A DNA stretch of 42,365 nt from positions 1-42,365 of the forward strand of contig UQWU01000009.1 in NCBI GenBank assembly GCA_900544885.1, given 5' to 3'. The position numbers and the translations under genes are program-made. Below are positions 23,389 to 31,550 of this stretch, in pieces. This stretch comes from an uncultured Phascolarctobacterium sp. GTDB lineage: Bacteria; Bacillota; Negativicutes; Acidaminococcales; Acidaminococcaceae. Position 1 is the first letter of the stretch. The number at the start of each line of letters is the position of its first letter. The notes under the pieces are model-generated. The model had not been told where the DNA came from, ran no database searches, and was given only the letters and a program-made list of their open reading frames with translations.

Positions 23389-24774
23389 TTATAATTCACC
23401 TGCTTTCGGAATAGTAACCAAAGCCTGCGTACCACCTTGTGCATTATTACGTAATATAAATGAACCATGTAAATCACTTTCTGCCATGGTCTTAATAATT
23501 TTAAGTCCCAAACTCTTCCGCCCTGTAATCTGAAAATCCTTCGGCAAACCTATACCGTCATCGATAATCGACAAGGTATATTTATCAACCTCTTCAGTAA
23601 AATCTACCTGCAGACTGCCATGATTACGGCCAACAAAAGCATGCTCAATGGCATTCTGTAATAATTCATTTAAAATCAGAGCAATATTAGTTGCTTTATC
23701 AGAAGGTAATTGCACCTCAGCAGCACTGAAATGTGTTTCTAATACAAAATCATAGGCCAGCATACTACTAATAATCGCCTGATAAATACCTTTAGCAACT
23801 TTACCTACATTTATAAGCCCGGTATCCTGCTGCGATAAATATTCATGAACAATAGCTATACTATTCACCCTGCCGATACAATCACGCAGAACTGTTTTTG
23901 TTTCACTGTTCTGTGTACGTCTTTCCTGCAAGCGCAATAGACTGGCAATAGTCTGGAGATTATTTTTCACACGATGATGAATTTCTTTAATAACTACTGA
24001 TTTTATTAACAGCTCCTCATCCTTTTTCCGTAGCTCTGTAATATCCTTTAAAATAACTACGGCGCAACCACCACGAGGCTTCGGCACAACCGGCAATACA
24101 CGCATGGATAACAAAAGACCATGCATTTTAAATTCCTTGCTTTCGGCAATACCGGTATCCATCACCATCCCGACCAGCGGCCAATTAATAGCAACATCAC
24201 TGGTACGGTAACCGACAATATCAGGGATTTCCATAACATCGAACATATGACGTGCCCTATTATTAGCAGCAATAATAGCCTTATCCAAGTCTACCAGCAT
24301 AATACCATCTGAAGGCTGCATTCTTTGATAATGAGCCTTGGATGTAGCTGTATTATGAATATCACTGTTACACAGCATTTCAAAGCTTTTGGCAATAAAC
24401 AACGGATCAGTATTTCCTGTTTCAAAGCTTACGACACCATAAGCACGTCCACGATTATCACGCAAAGGATAAACCTGTAGATTGTAAAAACTACCTAATC
24501 TGCGTTCCCGCTTACCTATTACCGTTATGTTTTTCTGTAAAGCACGAGCAACAAGCGGTTCTTCTGCAATACGTACTCGACGTCCTGTTAAATCAGGATA
24601 ATCATTGCTAAGCTGTGTCAATGGTTTGGCCTGTTTTAAGATATTCAGGAATTTTTTATCATTGCAAGGCAGATAAATGGTTACTATTCCATGTGCTAAG
24701 TCCGCCGCTAACCCCAACATAGGTAACATTAATTGTAAACTATTACGTTGTTCTGCCGTAAAATCGCTTAACAT
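23389..24774 (-). CDS. Sensor histidine kinase, PdtaS/EutW type (HisKA_2)
   Basis: A 461-residue kinase without membrane helices, so probably cytosolic. Residues 1-140 look like the GAF-type N-terminal domain of PdtaS, and about 150-245 a PAS domain (SDGIMLVDLDKAIIAANNRARHMFD). Then comes a HisKA_2 box with the phospho-acceptor His in KEIHHRVKNNLQTIASLL (about 268), and a HATPase domain with NELLQNAIEHAF (N box) and IDDGIGLPKDF (G1). It should phosphorylate the ANTAR regulator encoded next. The signal is unknown. Its upstream region is the DnaA-box cluster. Confidence 0.93.
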   Translation of the reverse strand: MLSDFTAEQRNSLQLMLPMLGLAADLAHGIVTIYLPCNDKKFLNILKQAKPLTQLSNDYPDLTGRRVRIAEEPLVARALQKNITVIGKRERRLGSFYNLQVYPLRDNRGRAYGVVSFETGNTDPLFIAKSFEMLCNSDIHNTATSKAHYQRMQPSDGIMLVDLDKAIIAANNRARHMFDVMEIPDIVGYRTSDVAINWPLVGMVMDTGIAESKEFKMHGLLLSMRVLPVVPKPRGGCAVVILKDITELRKKDEELLIKSVVIKEIHHRVKNNLQTIASLLRLQERRTQNSETKTVLRDCIGRVNSIAIVHEYLSQQDTGLINVGKVAKGIYQAIISSMLAYDFVLETHFSAAEVQLPSDKATNIALILNELLQNAIEHAFVGRNHGSLQVDFTEEVDKYTLSIIDDGIGLPKDFQITGRKSLGLKIIKTMAESDLHGSFILRNNAQGGTQALVTIPKAGEL

Positions 24775-24801
24775 GTTTCGTTCTTTCCCCTATAAAATGT
24801 A

Positions 24802-24928
24802 TTTTCCACAACTATGAAATAATAATCCACCGAGTTATACACTATATCCACCATATTATCCACAGCTATTTTTGCTTATTTTTGAGCTATTTCCCGACTT
24901 ATCCACATTATCCACATGGTTATACACT
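24802..24928 (+). promoter_or_regulatory. Cluster of DnaA boxes
   Basis: Three perfect TTATCCACA boxes (24856-24864, 24899-24907, 24908-24916) lie in one orientation. One-mismatch copies are TTTTCCACA (24802-24810) and TTATACACT twice (24835-24843 and 24920-24928). The cluster fills the 169-bp gap between tsaD and the kinase gene. No dnaA, dnaN or rpmH and no clear unwinding region are nearby, so a titration or regulatory site is more likely than the main origin. Confidence 0.75.
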
Positions 24929-24943
24929 GTTTTGGACGTTTGT

Positions 24944-25969
24944 TTAACCTAAATTTAACGATGGAACTGCGTTCAGGTCCAGTGTACTTCTCATACCAGC
25001 CTGATACATAAAGTACCCACGGCAAGCAATCATTACTGCATTATCAGTACATAAAATCGGAGTAGGATGTACAAGCTCGGCACCGATTTTCTGCATTGCT
25101 TCGGCCAAAGTATTTTGTAATGTTTTATTAGCGGATACACCACCGGCCAAAACAATTTTCTTGTAACCTGTTTCTTTCATTGCCACTACAGCTTCACGCA
25201 CTAAAGCATTAACTACTGCTTTTTGGAAAGATGCTGCTACATCAGCACGATTAATCTCTTTACCTGCCTGTTCGTTATTATGCAAATAATTAATTACAGC
25301 AGATTTTAAACCGCTGAAACTAAATTCATACGGCTTATCTAGATGAGCTACCGGGAAAGTAATGGCATCAGGATTACCATCTAAAGCCAAACGTTCAATC
25401 TCCGGACCACCGGGATAAGGTAAGCCCATTACGCGTGCAATTTTATCAAAAGCTTCACCGGCTGCATCATCACGAGTCTGACCAAGCATTTCAAAAGTAT
25501 TATAGCCGGTAACTTTTAATAAAGCAGTATGACCACCACTGACTACTAAAGCCATAAATGGTGGTTTTAAATCAGTATCAGCTAAAAAGTTAGCAAAAAC
25601 GTGTCCTTCAAGATGATTAACACCAATTAATGGTTTATTAGTTGCCCATGCCAAAGCTTTCGCCGCAGATAAGCCCACTAATAACGCACCTACAAGTCCT
25701 GGACCATAGGTTACAGCCACAGCATCAATCTGCTCCATAGTAACATCAGCCTTGCTCAACGCTTCGTCAATAACAGGCATAATATTTTCAATATGCTTAC
25801 GAGAAGCAATTTCCGGCACTACACCGCCAAATTTACGGTGAATAACAATCTGAGAAGAAATAATATTACTTAAAACCTCTCGACCGTTTTTTACTACGGA
25901 AGCAGCAGTTTCATCACAGCTACTTTCAATACCTAAAATATAAACATCTTTTCCTTGAGTATTAATCAT
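24944..25969 (-). CDS. tsaD: tRNA N6-threonylcarbamoyladenosine (t6A) transferase subunit TsaD
   Basis: TsaD transfers threonylcarbamoyl to A37 of ANN-decoding tRNAs, in complex with TsaB and TsaE. The 341-residue protein has GIESSCDETAASVV (13-26), the metal-binding HLEGH (H119, H123), TYGPGLVGALLVG and LAGGVSANKTLQ near 275. It overlaps the end of rimI by 8 bp and is the last gene of the tsaE-tsaB-rimI-tsaD run. Confidence 0.98.
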   Translation of the reverse strand: MINTQGKDVYILGIESSCDETAASVVKNGREVLSNIISSQIVIHRKFGGVVPEIASRKHIENIMPVIDEALSKADVTMEQIDAVAVTYGPGLVGALLVGLSAAKALAWATNKPLIGVNHLEGHVFANFLADTDLKPPFMALVVSGGHTALLKVTGYNTFEMLGQTRDDAAGEAFDKIARVMGLPYPGGPEIERLALDGNPDAITFPVAHLDKPYEFSFSGLKSAVINYLHNNEQAGKEINRADVAASFQKAVVNALVREAVVAMKETGYKKIVLAGGVSANKTLQNTLAEAMQKIGAELVHPTPILCTDNAVMIACRGYFMYQAGMRSTLDLNAVPSLNLG

Positions 25970-26438
25970 CGTTTACCCCTTCTTTATACAGCCACATAAT
26001 GACAGCATTCTCATGATTATCTTCATAATAGTTGGGGCGAATACCTTCACTAGCAAAGCCACAAGTTAAATAAGCCTTTTGTGCCGCAACATTACTTTCA
26101 CGTACTTCTAAAGTAATCGCATCTGCTCCAAGTTCCCATGCTTTATTTACTAAAGCTGCTGTCAGACGTGTACCATAACCCTGACCACGCTCACTGTCCT
26201 TAACAGCCACACGTGTAATCTGCGCTTCACCGGCCACGAGCCAGAAACCTGCATAACCAACTATTCTATCAGCCACAGTCATTACCAGATATGTTGTAAG
26301 ATTATTATTCAATTCGTTCAACAGCATACTGTCATTCCAAGCATCATAAAAAGATTCTGCCTCTATTTGTACCATGACAGAAATATCTGCCGCCGTCATC
26401 GGACGGAAATTTATTGTTGTTGCTGTTTCTTCTCCCAC
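25962..26438 (-). CDS. rimI: Ribosomal-protein-S18-alanine N-acetyltransferase RimI
   Basis: A 158-residue GNAT protein. RPMTAADISVMVQIEAESF is near the start, the acetyl-CoA loop SERGQGYGTRLTAALV is at about 84-98, and YLTCGFASEGIRPNYYEDNHENAVIMW near the end is the typical RimI C-terminus. RimI acetylates the N-terminal Ala of S18; in Bacillota the gene commonly sits with tsaB and tsaD. It overlaps tsaB by 28 bp at its start and tsaD by 8 bp at its end. The exact start is uncertain: an internal initiation near residue 14 is possible. Confidence 0.92.
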   Translation of the reverse strand: MGEETATTINFRPMTAADISVMVQIEAESFYDAWNDSMLLNELNNNLTTYLVMTVADRIVGYAGFWLVAGEAQITRVAVKDSERGQGYGTRLTAALVNKAWELGADAITLEVRESNVAAQKAYLTCGFASEGIRPNYYEDNHENAVIMWLYKEGVNDD

Positions 26439-27106
26439 AGTTCCTCAGCCTCTGATCTTCTAATATAGTAAGGTTCCAAACCAAAAATTCTCTTATCATT
26501 ATCTGCATCAAAATTCTGCATTGCTGCCCAAGCTACAGAGCTTGCCTTAGGCATACGCAAAGCTTCTGGAGCCACATTGATTTCTTCAGGCAGACCCGCT
26601 TTCACTAAACGAGCACACTCACCTAAAAGCAGCGCTTGTCCTTCATATTTTGCAATACGAGCTAAAGCATCGCTGCCATTAACCACTTGTACAGGCTCCA
26701 GTTCCACTAAAACACCATTTTCCCATTTATACAGAGCTTGGTAAAAATTACCCTTTTGTGCATCTAATACCGGAGATAAAATAAATCCTTCAAGAGGAAT
26801 ATTATATGCCAAAGCTTTTAAGGTATCCACACCATGCAGAAAGCATTGCCAGCTATAAGCCATAGCCTCTGCAGTAGCCAGACCGATACGCAAACCGGTA
26901 AAAGATCCTGGACCCATACTTACGGCTAATAATTCAATTTCATTTTTCTTAATACCTGTACGTTTTAAAAGCTGTTCCAGTTGCGGCAGCAATCCTTCAC
27001 TATGAGTCATACCCACATTGACATTATATTCTGCCAATAACTGCTGATCACGGCATAAAGCAACTGTACAGATTTTAGTTGCAGTATCAATAGCTAAAGT
27101 CAGCAT
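26411..27106 (-). CDS. tsaB: t6A biosynthesis dimerisation factor TsaB
   Basis: A 231-residue ASKHA-fold protein: MLTLAIDTATKICTVAL (1-17), MTHSEGLLPQLEQLL near 33-47 and the diagnostic VSMGPGSFTGLRIGLATAEA at about 63-82. It pairs with TsaD. It overlaps tsaE by 7 bp and rimI by 28 bp. Confidence 0.97.
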   Translation of the reverse strand: MLTLAIDTATKICTVALCRDQQLLAEYNVNVGMTHSEGLLPQLEQLLKRTGIKKNEIELLAVSMGPGSFTGLRIGLATAEAMAYSWQCFLHGVDTLKALAYNIPLEGFILSPVLDAQKGNFYQALYKWENGVLVELEPVQVVNGSDALARIAKYEGQALLLGECARLVKAGLPEEINVAPEALRMPKASSVAWAAMQNFDADNDKRIFGLEPYYIRRSEAEELWEKKQQQQ

Positions 27107-27558
27107 TTTCCCATCTCCTCTAATAATTCTTCATAACGCTTTCCATAAGGCTCTAAAATAGCCTTACGTCCATCTTTTTCGTGTAGCAAAGTAATCTTCA
27201 AATACTCCTCAGGCAGCTGCTCTGGAAATAAATCAGCCCATTCTATTAATGTTACGCCCTCGCCACCAGCATATTCATCAAAGCCGATATCCTCCAGTTC
27301 TTCCGGACGGTTTAAACGATACAAATCAAAATGTCTGATTTCCATTTCTCGGCCTTGATAAATATTCATAATAGCAAAGGTAGGACTGTTAACAGCATTA
27401 GGATCTACCCCCATTGCTGTTGCTAAACCACGGCTCAACAATGTTTTACCGGCACCTAAATCACCATTTAAACAAAAAACATCATAGCTTTCTGCTAACT
27501 TACCCAATTTTTGACCTAAAGCCTCTGTTGCTATACTGTCAGCAAGATACAATTCCAT
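27100..27558 (-). CDS. tsaE: t6A biosynthesis ATPase TsaE
   Basis: A 152-residue P-loop protein with Walker A GDLGAGKT at about 33-40, NSPTFAIMN near 58-66 and IEWADLFPEQLPEEYL in the C-terminal half. TsaE binds the TsaBD complex and its ATPase resets the cycle. The ATG at 27558 follows GGGGTG. A hairpin with flanking A and T tracts lies between it and the upstream lipoprotein gene, so tsaE may have its own start or depend on read-through. Confidence 0.97.
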   Translation of the reverse strand: MELYLADSIATEALGQKLGKLAESYDVFCLNGDLGAGKTLLSRGLATAMGVDPNAVNSPTFAIMNIYQGREMEIRHFDLYRLNRPEELEDIGFDEYAGGEGVTLIEWADLFPEQLPEEYLKITLLHEKDGRKAILEPYGKRYEELLEEMGKC

Positions 27559-27574
27559 TGTAACACCCCATTAA

Positions 27575-27615
27575 CAAAAAAGCAGTACCGGTATATACCG
27601 GACACTGCTTTTTTT
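27575..27615 (-). terminator. Hairpin terminator between the GerMN lipoprotein gene and tsaE
   Basis: An AAAAAAGCAGT arm pairs with ACTGCTTTTTT. Inside it is the palindrome CCGGTATATACCGG. It lies directly after the lipoprotein stop and would separate the acpS-side genes from the tsa genes. Confidence 0.82.
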
Positions 27616-27618
27616 CTT

Positions 27619-28146
27619 TTATTTTGTCAATAAAGACTTATTACGTGTCAACGGATCTTCTAGATCCATATGACCACTAAGAGTAATAACCTTCTTGCCT
27701 TCGACTAAGATTTGAACCTTCTTAATCTCCGGAAACTCTGTTAAAGTATTGGTAATTGCGTAGCATAGCATCATCTCATCATAAGATCCCATGCCCTTTT
27801 TTGCTAATTCTTTAGAAAAATCAGCAGTAGCAACACCATTTGCAATTTTCAAGCTACGAACCTTAGTACCTACAGGAATTACATCCATCATTTTACCATC
27901 CTGCGGCTTAGTACTTACTAATGCTTCCAAAGCATTTTCCGGTAATGTCTTACCATTATCAGCAATAGTAATTTTTTCCGGTAACAACACTTCTCTACCA
28001 TCAGATGCGGCACGATAAACAATAAAGCTGATCTGCTTAGCTTCTTGCTTAGCCCCATCTGTTTGCGGTGCAGTTTGATTCATTTCGCTGCAGCCACCAA
28101 TAATTACTGCACACAAAAGCAGTATCGCTAAAATAATTCTTTTCAT
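27619..28146 (-). CDS. GerMN-domain lipoprotein
   Basis: The 175-residue protein has a lipoprotein signal peptide ending IIGGC (lipidated C19). A GerMN domain follows (about 45-160), with EALVSTKPQDG near 86 and DFSKELAKKGMGSYDE near 122. The domain is named for the spore-germination protein GerM and is also found in non-sporulating Bacillota, where it may bind wall material. The neighbour is an amidase, 17 bp upstream, which fits a peptidoglycan role. The ATG has a GGAGGCAG-type ribosome binding site. Confidence 0.9.
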   Translation of the reverse strand: MKRIILAILLLCAVIIGGCSEMNQTAPQTDGAKQEAKQISFIVYRAASDGREVLLPEKITIADNGKTLPENALEALVSTKPQDGKMMDVIPVGTKVRSLKIANGVATADFSKELAKKGMGSYDEMMLCYAITNTLTEFPEIKKVQILVEGKKVITLSGHMDLEDPLTRNKSLLTK

Positions 28147-28163
28147 TACACTGCCTCCGTCGC

Positions 28164-29333
28164 TTATTTAAAGTATTGTTCAACACCCTCTACAATCAAA
28201 CGTGCTGTTTTCTTTTGGAACCAGGAACCTGCCATCAATTTTTCTTCCTTGGGATTACTAATAAAGCACATTTCTACTAAAATAGCCGGCATGCTAATAC
28301 GTTTTACAACATAAAAATTAGCCTGACGTACGCCTAAATCATCTACGCCGAAATTATCAGCTAGTTTCTTTTGCACATTTTGTGCTAAGCGTAAGTCATT
28401 ATTAGTTTTGGGATAATAATAAGTAGAGAAACCACCGATATCTTTATTTACGGAAGAATTGATATGCAGACTCAGAAAAACATCAGCATTATTTCTTTCA
28501 CCTACGTCAACACGTGCCTGCAACTCATCTCTGTCACTAGCATTGGGACCATAAACGTCAACATCAGTAGTGCGTGTCATATAGACCTTAGCACCCTCAT
28601 CCTCTAAATATTCCTTAACACGTTTAGAAATAGCTAAGGTTATATCCTTTTCTCTAGTGCCAGCAGCACCGATAGCGCCTGGATCGCTACCGCCATGACC
28701 CGGGTCAATAACTATAACCTTACCTTTTAAACCACCACTAGTCTTATAATCACTCTTAGTAGGAGCTTTTTCCGGCTTCTTCTCAGGTTTTGGTGCAGGA
28801 GCTTTTTCCGGTTTCTTTTCCGGCTTTACTACAGGAGTAACAGGAACTACAGGTCTTTTTACAGGAGTATTGCTAATTACAGGCCGATTACCTACAACAG
28901 GTCCTGCAACATTTGCATTGCCCCTAGAATCTTTATCTGCAGTAATATCCAAGACTACACGGAACGGACGATTAGTTTTCGGATCCTTGCGTAAGACAAA
29001 TGCTTTATAGTCACTAGCGGATAAACTTTTATTCAACGGCAAACTTATAACAGTACTACTACCGGCAGCTCTAACCTGCATTCTATTAGCAATAGAGCTT
29101 TTTACAGGTCTGCTTCCAGGAATTTGACCAGCTTTTTGTGCATTTACAGTTAAATTTAAAGTATTCCCTTCAATATTGACTGCATAACCAGCTTGTTCTG
29201 TAACGTCAACTACTAAACGCAGAACATTTTCTTTGCTTAAACCCCATTTCACATCTGTTACCTGTGCCGCCTGTGCTACTGCACTGCACAATAAGGAACA
29301 AAGCAGCAATACAAACAGGAATATTTTTCGCAA
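28164..29333 (-). CDS. N-acetylmuramoyl-L-alanine amidase, AMIN + Amidase_3
   Basis: A 389-residue secreted hydrolase. The signal peptide ends near residue 22 (AQA). An AMIN domain spans about 24-132, followed by a Pro/Lys/Glu linker with a repeated KPEKKPEKAP unit (about 170-194) and a zinc amidase domain from about 204. The zinc ligands and catalytic residues are H213 in IDPGHGGSDPG, E228 in REKD, a His in SLHINSS and a Glu in VEMCFISN. It cleaves the bond between MurNAc and the stem peptide. It lies 37 bp after nnr and is probably part of the acpS-nnr-amidase-GerMN unit. Confidence 0.94.
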   Translation of the reverse strand: MRKIFLFVLLLCSLLCSAVAQAAQVTDVKWGLSKENVLRLVVDVTEQAGYAVNIEGNTLNLTVNAQKAGQIPGSRPVKSSIANRMQVRAAGSSTVISLPLNKSLSASDYKAFVLRKDPKTNRPFRVVLDITADKDSRGNANVAGPVVGNRPVISNTPVKRPVVPVTPVVKPEKKPEKAPAPKPEKKPEKAPTKSDYKTSGGLKGKVIVIDPGHGGSDPGAIGAAGTREKDITLAISKRVKEYLEDEGAKVYMTRTTDVDVYGPNASDRDELQARVDVGERNNADVFLSLHINSSVNKDIGGFSTYYYPKTNNDLRLAQNVQKKLADNFGVDDLGVRQANFYVVKRISMPAILVEMCFISNPKEEKLMAGSWFQKKTARLIVEGVEQYFK

Positions 29334-29370
29334 AAATTTTCACCTCGCAATATTTTGTTTAGATAAGAAA

Positions 29371-30978
29371 TTATTTATCTGCATTATTTAATTTTATCAC
29401 TTTTGGGCCATCATTGTAAATATCGTAATTGCAACCATTTTGTAACTCTTCACGTGCTGCAGGCAGATATTCCGCAATTTCACCAGCTGCAAGGCCAACA
29501 TTTTGACAAGCTAAGGTACCAGACAAGCCATGCAGGTAAACACCACAAATAGCAGCCTCTTGTAAAGAAATACCTTGTGCAGCCAAGCCTGCAATAATGC
29601 CTGTCAGAACATCACCACTGCCACCTGTTGCTAAAACACTGCTACCAGTGCTGTTGACATAAACATTTCCATCAGGACAACCAATAACTGTAGGTGCACC
29701 CTTGAGAACAATAACAGCATTCCATTCCTGTGCATATTTAGCTGCAACTGCAATACGGTCGTGATCTATTTCTGCTACATCTAAACCTGTAAGACGTGCC
29801 ATTTCACCAGGATGTGGAGTCAATACTTTAGGAGCCATCATTTTTTCCAAAACATCCAGATTATCTTGCAAAGCAGTTAAAGCATCTGCATCAATAACAA
29901 CAGGTAATTTTGCTTTTAACAAAATTTCGCGTACAGTTTGTTTAGTACTATCAGAAATACCTAAGCCAGGACCGATTGCTAAAATATCTGCATTTTCAGT
30001 TTTAGAAAGCACATCACTAGCCGCTGCACTACCTAAAACACCTGGCATACGCTCCAATAAACCATGTACCATAACTTCATCAAGCTTTACAGCTAAAACC
30101 TCACGACTGCTAAGAGGAGTTGCCAATGATACTAAGCCTGCACCTGCTTTTACAGCAGCACGAGAACATAAAGCAGCAGCACCTACATAACCGGGACTTC
30201 CGGCACAGATAACTACGCGACCTGCTTCACCTTTATGTGCATTCCCTTTACGGATGGGTAATAACTCCCCAACAATCGCAGCGGTCAAACGATATTTTTT
30301 GCTAGGATATTCATCTACCAATTTAGTAGGCATACCAATATCAGCTACAAATACATCACCACAATATTCGTAAGCAGGATACAACCATAAGCCTGTTTTG
30401 CTTACAGCCATAGTCACAGTCAAATCAGCACAAACCGCATCCTTATCAACACTTCCGTCATCAGCATTAACACCTGTCGGTACATCGACAGCCGCAACTA
30501 ATTTCTCGCTGCTATTAATCAAACGACAGGCACGTTTCACTTCTTCATTCAATTCACCGTTGAAACCAGTACCAATCAAAGCATCTACCACTACATCAGC
30601 TTTAGCCACAGCAATTTCTGCCAACAGCCAATCTTCTTCGCTATGCAGCACCTCAACAGCACCACCTGCTACAGTATACATTTTTAATTCCTGAGCAGCA
30701 TCACCACTAATATCATTTAATTCCTTGCCAATCAGAAATACTTTAACCTGCATACCATAACTGCTCAACCAGCGAGCAGCACCAAAGCCGTCACCACCGT
30801 TATTGCCACCGCCACAAAAAATTACGGCACGAACTCCAACAGTTTCTTCTAATTCACCGGCAACAACATCAGCTACACTTTTAGCAGCTTGATCCATCAA
30901 TAAAATACCGGGAATGACATATTCAGCTTGTGCTAAATTATCAATTTCCTTCATTTCCTGTGCAGTTACTAATTTCAT
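29371..30978 (-). CDS. nnr: Bifunctional NAD(P)H-hydrate repair enzyme
   Basis: Repairs hydrated NAD(P)H. The N-terminal YjeF_N epimerase (about 1-215) has CGGGNNGGDGFGAARWL near 55-71. The C-terminal ADP/ATP-dependent dehydratase (about 225-510, ribokinase-like) has GNAHKGEAGRVVICAGS, LTPHPGEMARLTG and the catalytic GGSGDVLTGIIAGL. At 535 residues it is a normal fused enzyme. Its start overlaps acpS by 4 bp, a widespread gene pairing. Confidence 0.96.
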   Translation of the reverse strand: MKLVTAQEMKEIDNLAQAEYVIPGILLMDQAAKSVADVVAGELEETVGVRAVIFCGGGNNGGDGFGAARWLSSYGMQVKVFLIGKELNDISGDAAQELKMYTVAGGAVEVLHSEEDWLLAEIAVAKADVVVDALIGTGFNGELNEEVKRACRLINSSEKLVAAVDVPTGVNADDGSVDKDAVCADLTVTMAVSKTGLWLYPAYEYCGDVFVADIGMPTKLVDEYPSKKYRLTAAIVGELLPIRKGNAHKGEAGRVVICAGSPGYVGAAALCSRAAVKAGAGLVSLATPLSSREVLAVKLDEVMVHGLLERMPGVLGSAAASDVLSKTENADILAIGPGLGISDSTKQTVREILLKAKLPVVIDADALTALQDNLDVLEKMMAPKVLTPHPGEMARLTGLDVAEIDHDRIAVAAKYAQEWNAVIVLKGAPTVIGCPDGNVYVNSTGSSVLATGGSGDVLTGIIAGLAAQGISLQEAAICGVYLHGLSGTLACQNVGLAAGEIAEYLPAAREELQNGCNYDIYNDGPKVIKLNNADK

Positions 30979-31352
30979 TTTCCATCCTCCATTACAACAT
31001 AGGCCATAGCAAAATCATTACTATGACTAAGACTGATATGTATACAAGCAATTCCTAATTTTTGTGCTAAAGCAGCATGATAACCGCTTAATTTCACCTC
31101 GGGTTTTCCTAATTCATCATTTACGATTTCAATTTCTGTTAAAGCACCACCTCGTAATCCTGTACCTAAAGCTTTAAGTACAGCCTCCTTAGCAGCAAAA
31201 CGAGCAGCAAAGCTTTTACCGGCCTGCTTGCCTCGGCTTTGGCAATACGTAATTTCTTCCGCAGTAAACACACGCTTTTGAAAAGCTTCCTTTGCTACGG
31301 CTTTTACTACTCTGTTAATTTCAATAATATCGCAACCAATGCCGATAATCAT
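30975..31352 (-). CDS. acpS: Holo-[acyl-carrier-protein] synthase
   Basis: AcpS transfers 4'-phosphopantetheine from CoA to acyl carrier protein. The 125-residue protein begins MIIGIGCDIIEINRV with the metal-binding Asp8. The second motif is FAARFAAKEAVLKALGTGL near 47-65, with the conserved Glu. The start is the ATG at 31350-31352, 8 nt after GGGGG; upstream in-frame starts overlap that site. It is the first gene of the unit, with a 4-bp overlap with nnr. The 198-bp gap upstream holds the radA terminator and no gene. Confidence 0.95.
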   Translation of the reverse strand: MIIGIGCDIIEINRVVKAVAKEAFQKRVFTAEEITYCQSRGKQAGKSFAARFAAKEAVLKALGTGLRGGALTEIEIVNDELGKPEVKLSGYHAALAQKLGIACIHISLSHSNDFAMAYVVMEDGK

Positions 31353-31504
31353 AAACTTCATCCCCCACATGAGCAAATTCCATGTAACACTTTTTTATTC
31401 TTGCCATAAACACAAAATCCTTTTTTTTATTTACTTTTTCACAAAAATGTAGCATTTTTTATTGAGTGATAACAACTGACAGCAATAAAATTAACTATCT
31501 GCTT

Positions 31505-31542
31505 AAAAAGGAAATCCCGCTACAGCCAAAAAACTGTGCGGG
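31505..31542 (-). terminator. Terminator of the ctsR-clpC-radA operon
   Basis: CCCGCTACAG pairs with CTGTGCGGG (one mismatch) around an A-rich loop (31516-31542). A TTTCCTTTTT tract follows on the minus strand. It lies 9 nt after the radA stop. Confidence 0.8.
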
Positions 31543-31550
31543 ACTAAATA

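Noticed and set aside
24802..24928. DnaA-box cluster as the chromosomal origin
   Set aside because: No dnaA, dnaN, rpmH or gyrase genes, no obvious AT-rich unwinding region and no change of gene orientation at this point. Kept as a regulatory or titration site instead.
28757..28830. DNA repeat in the amidase gene as a possible tandem repeat or CRISPR-like element
   Set aside because: It encodes the Pro/Lys/Glu linker between AMIN and amidase domains, stays in frame and has no spacer structure.
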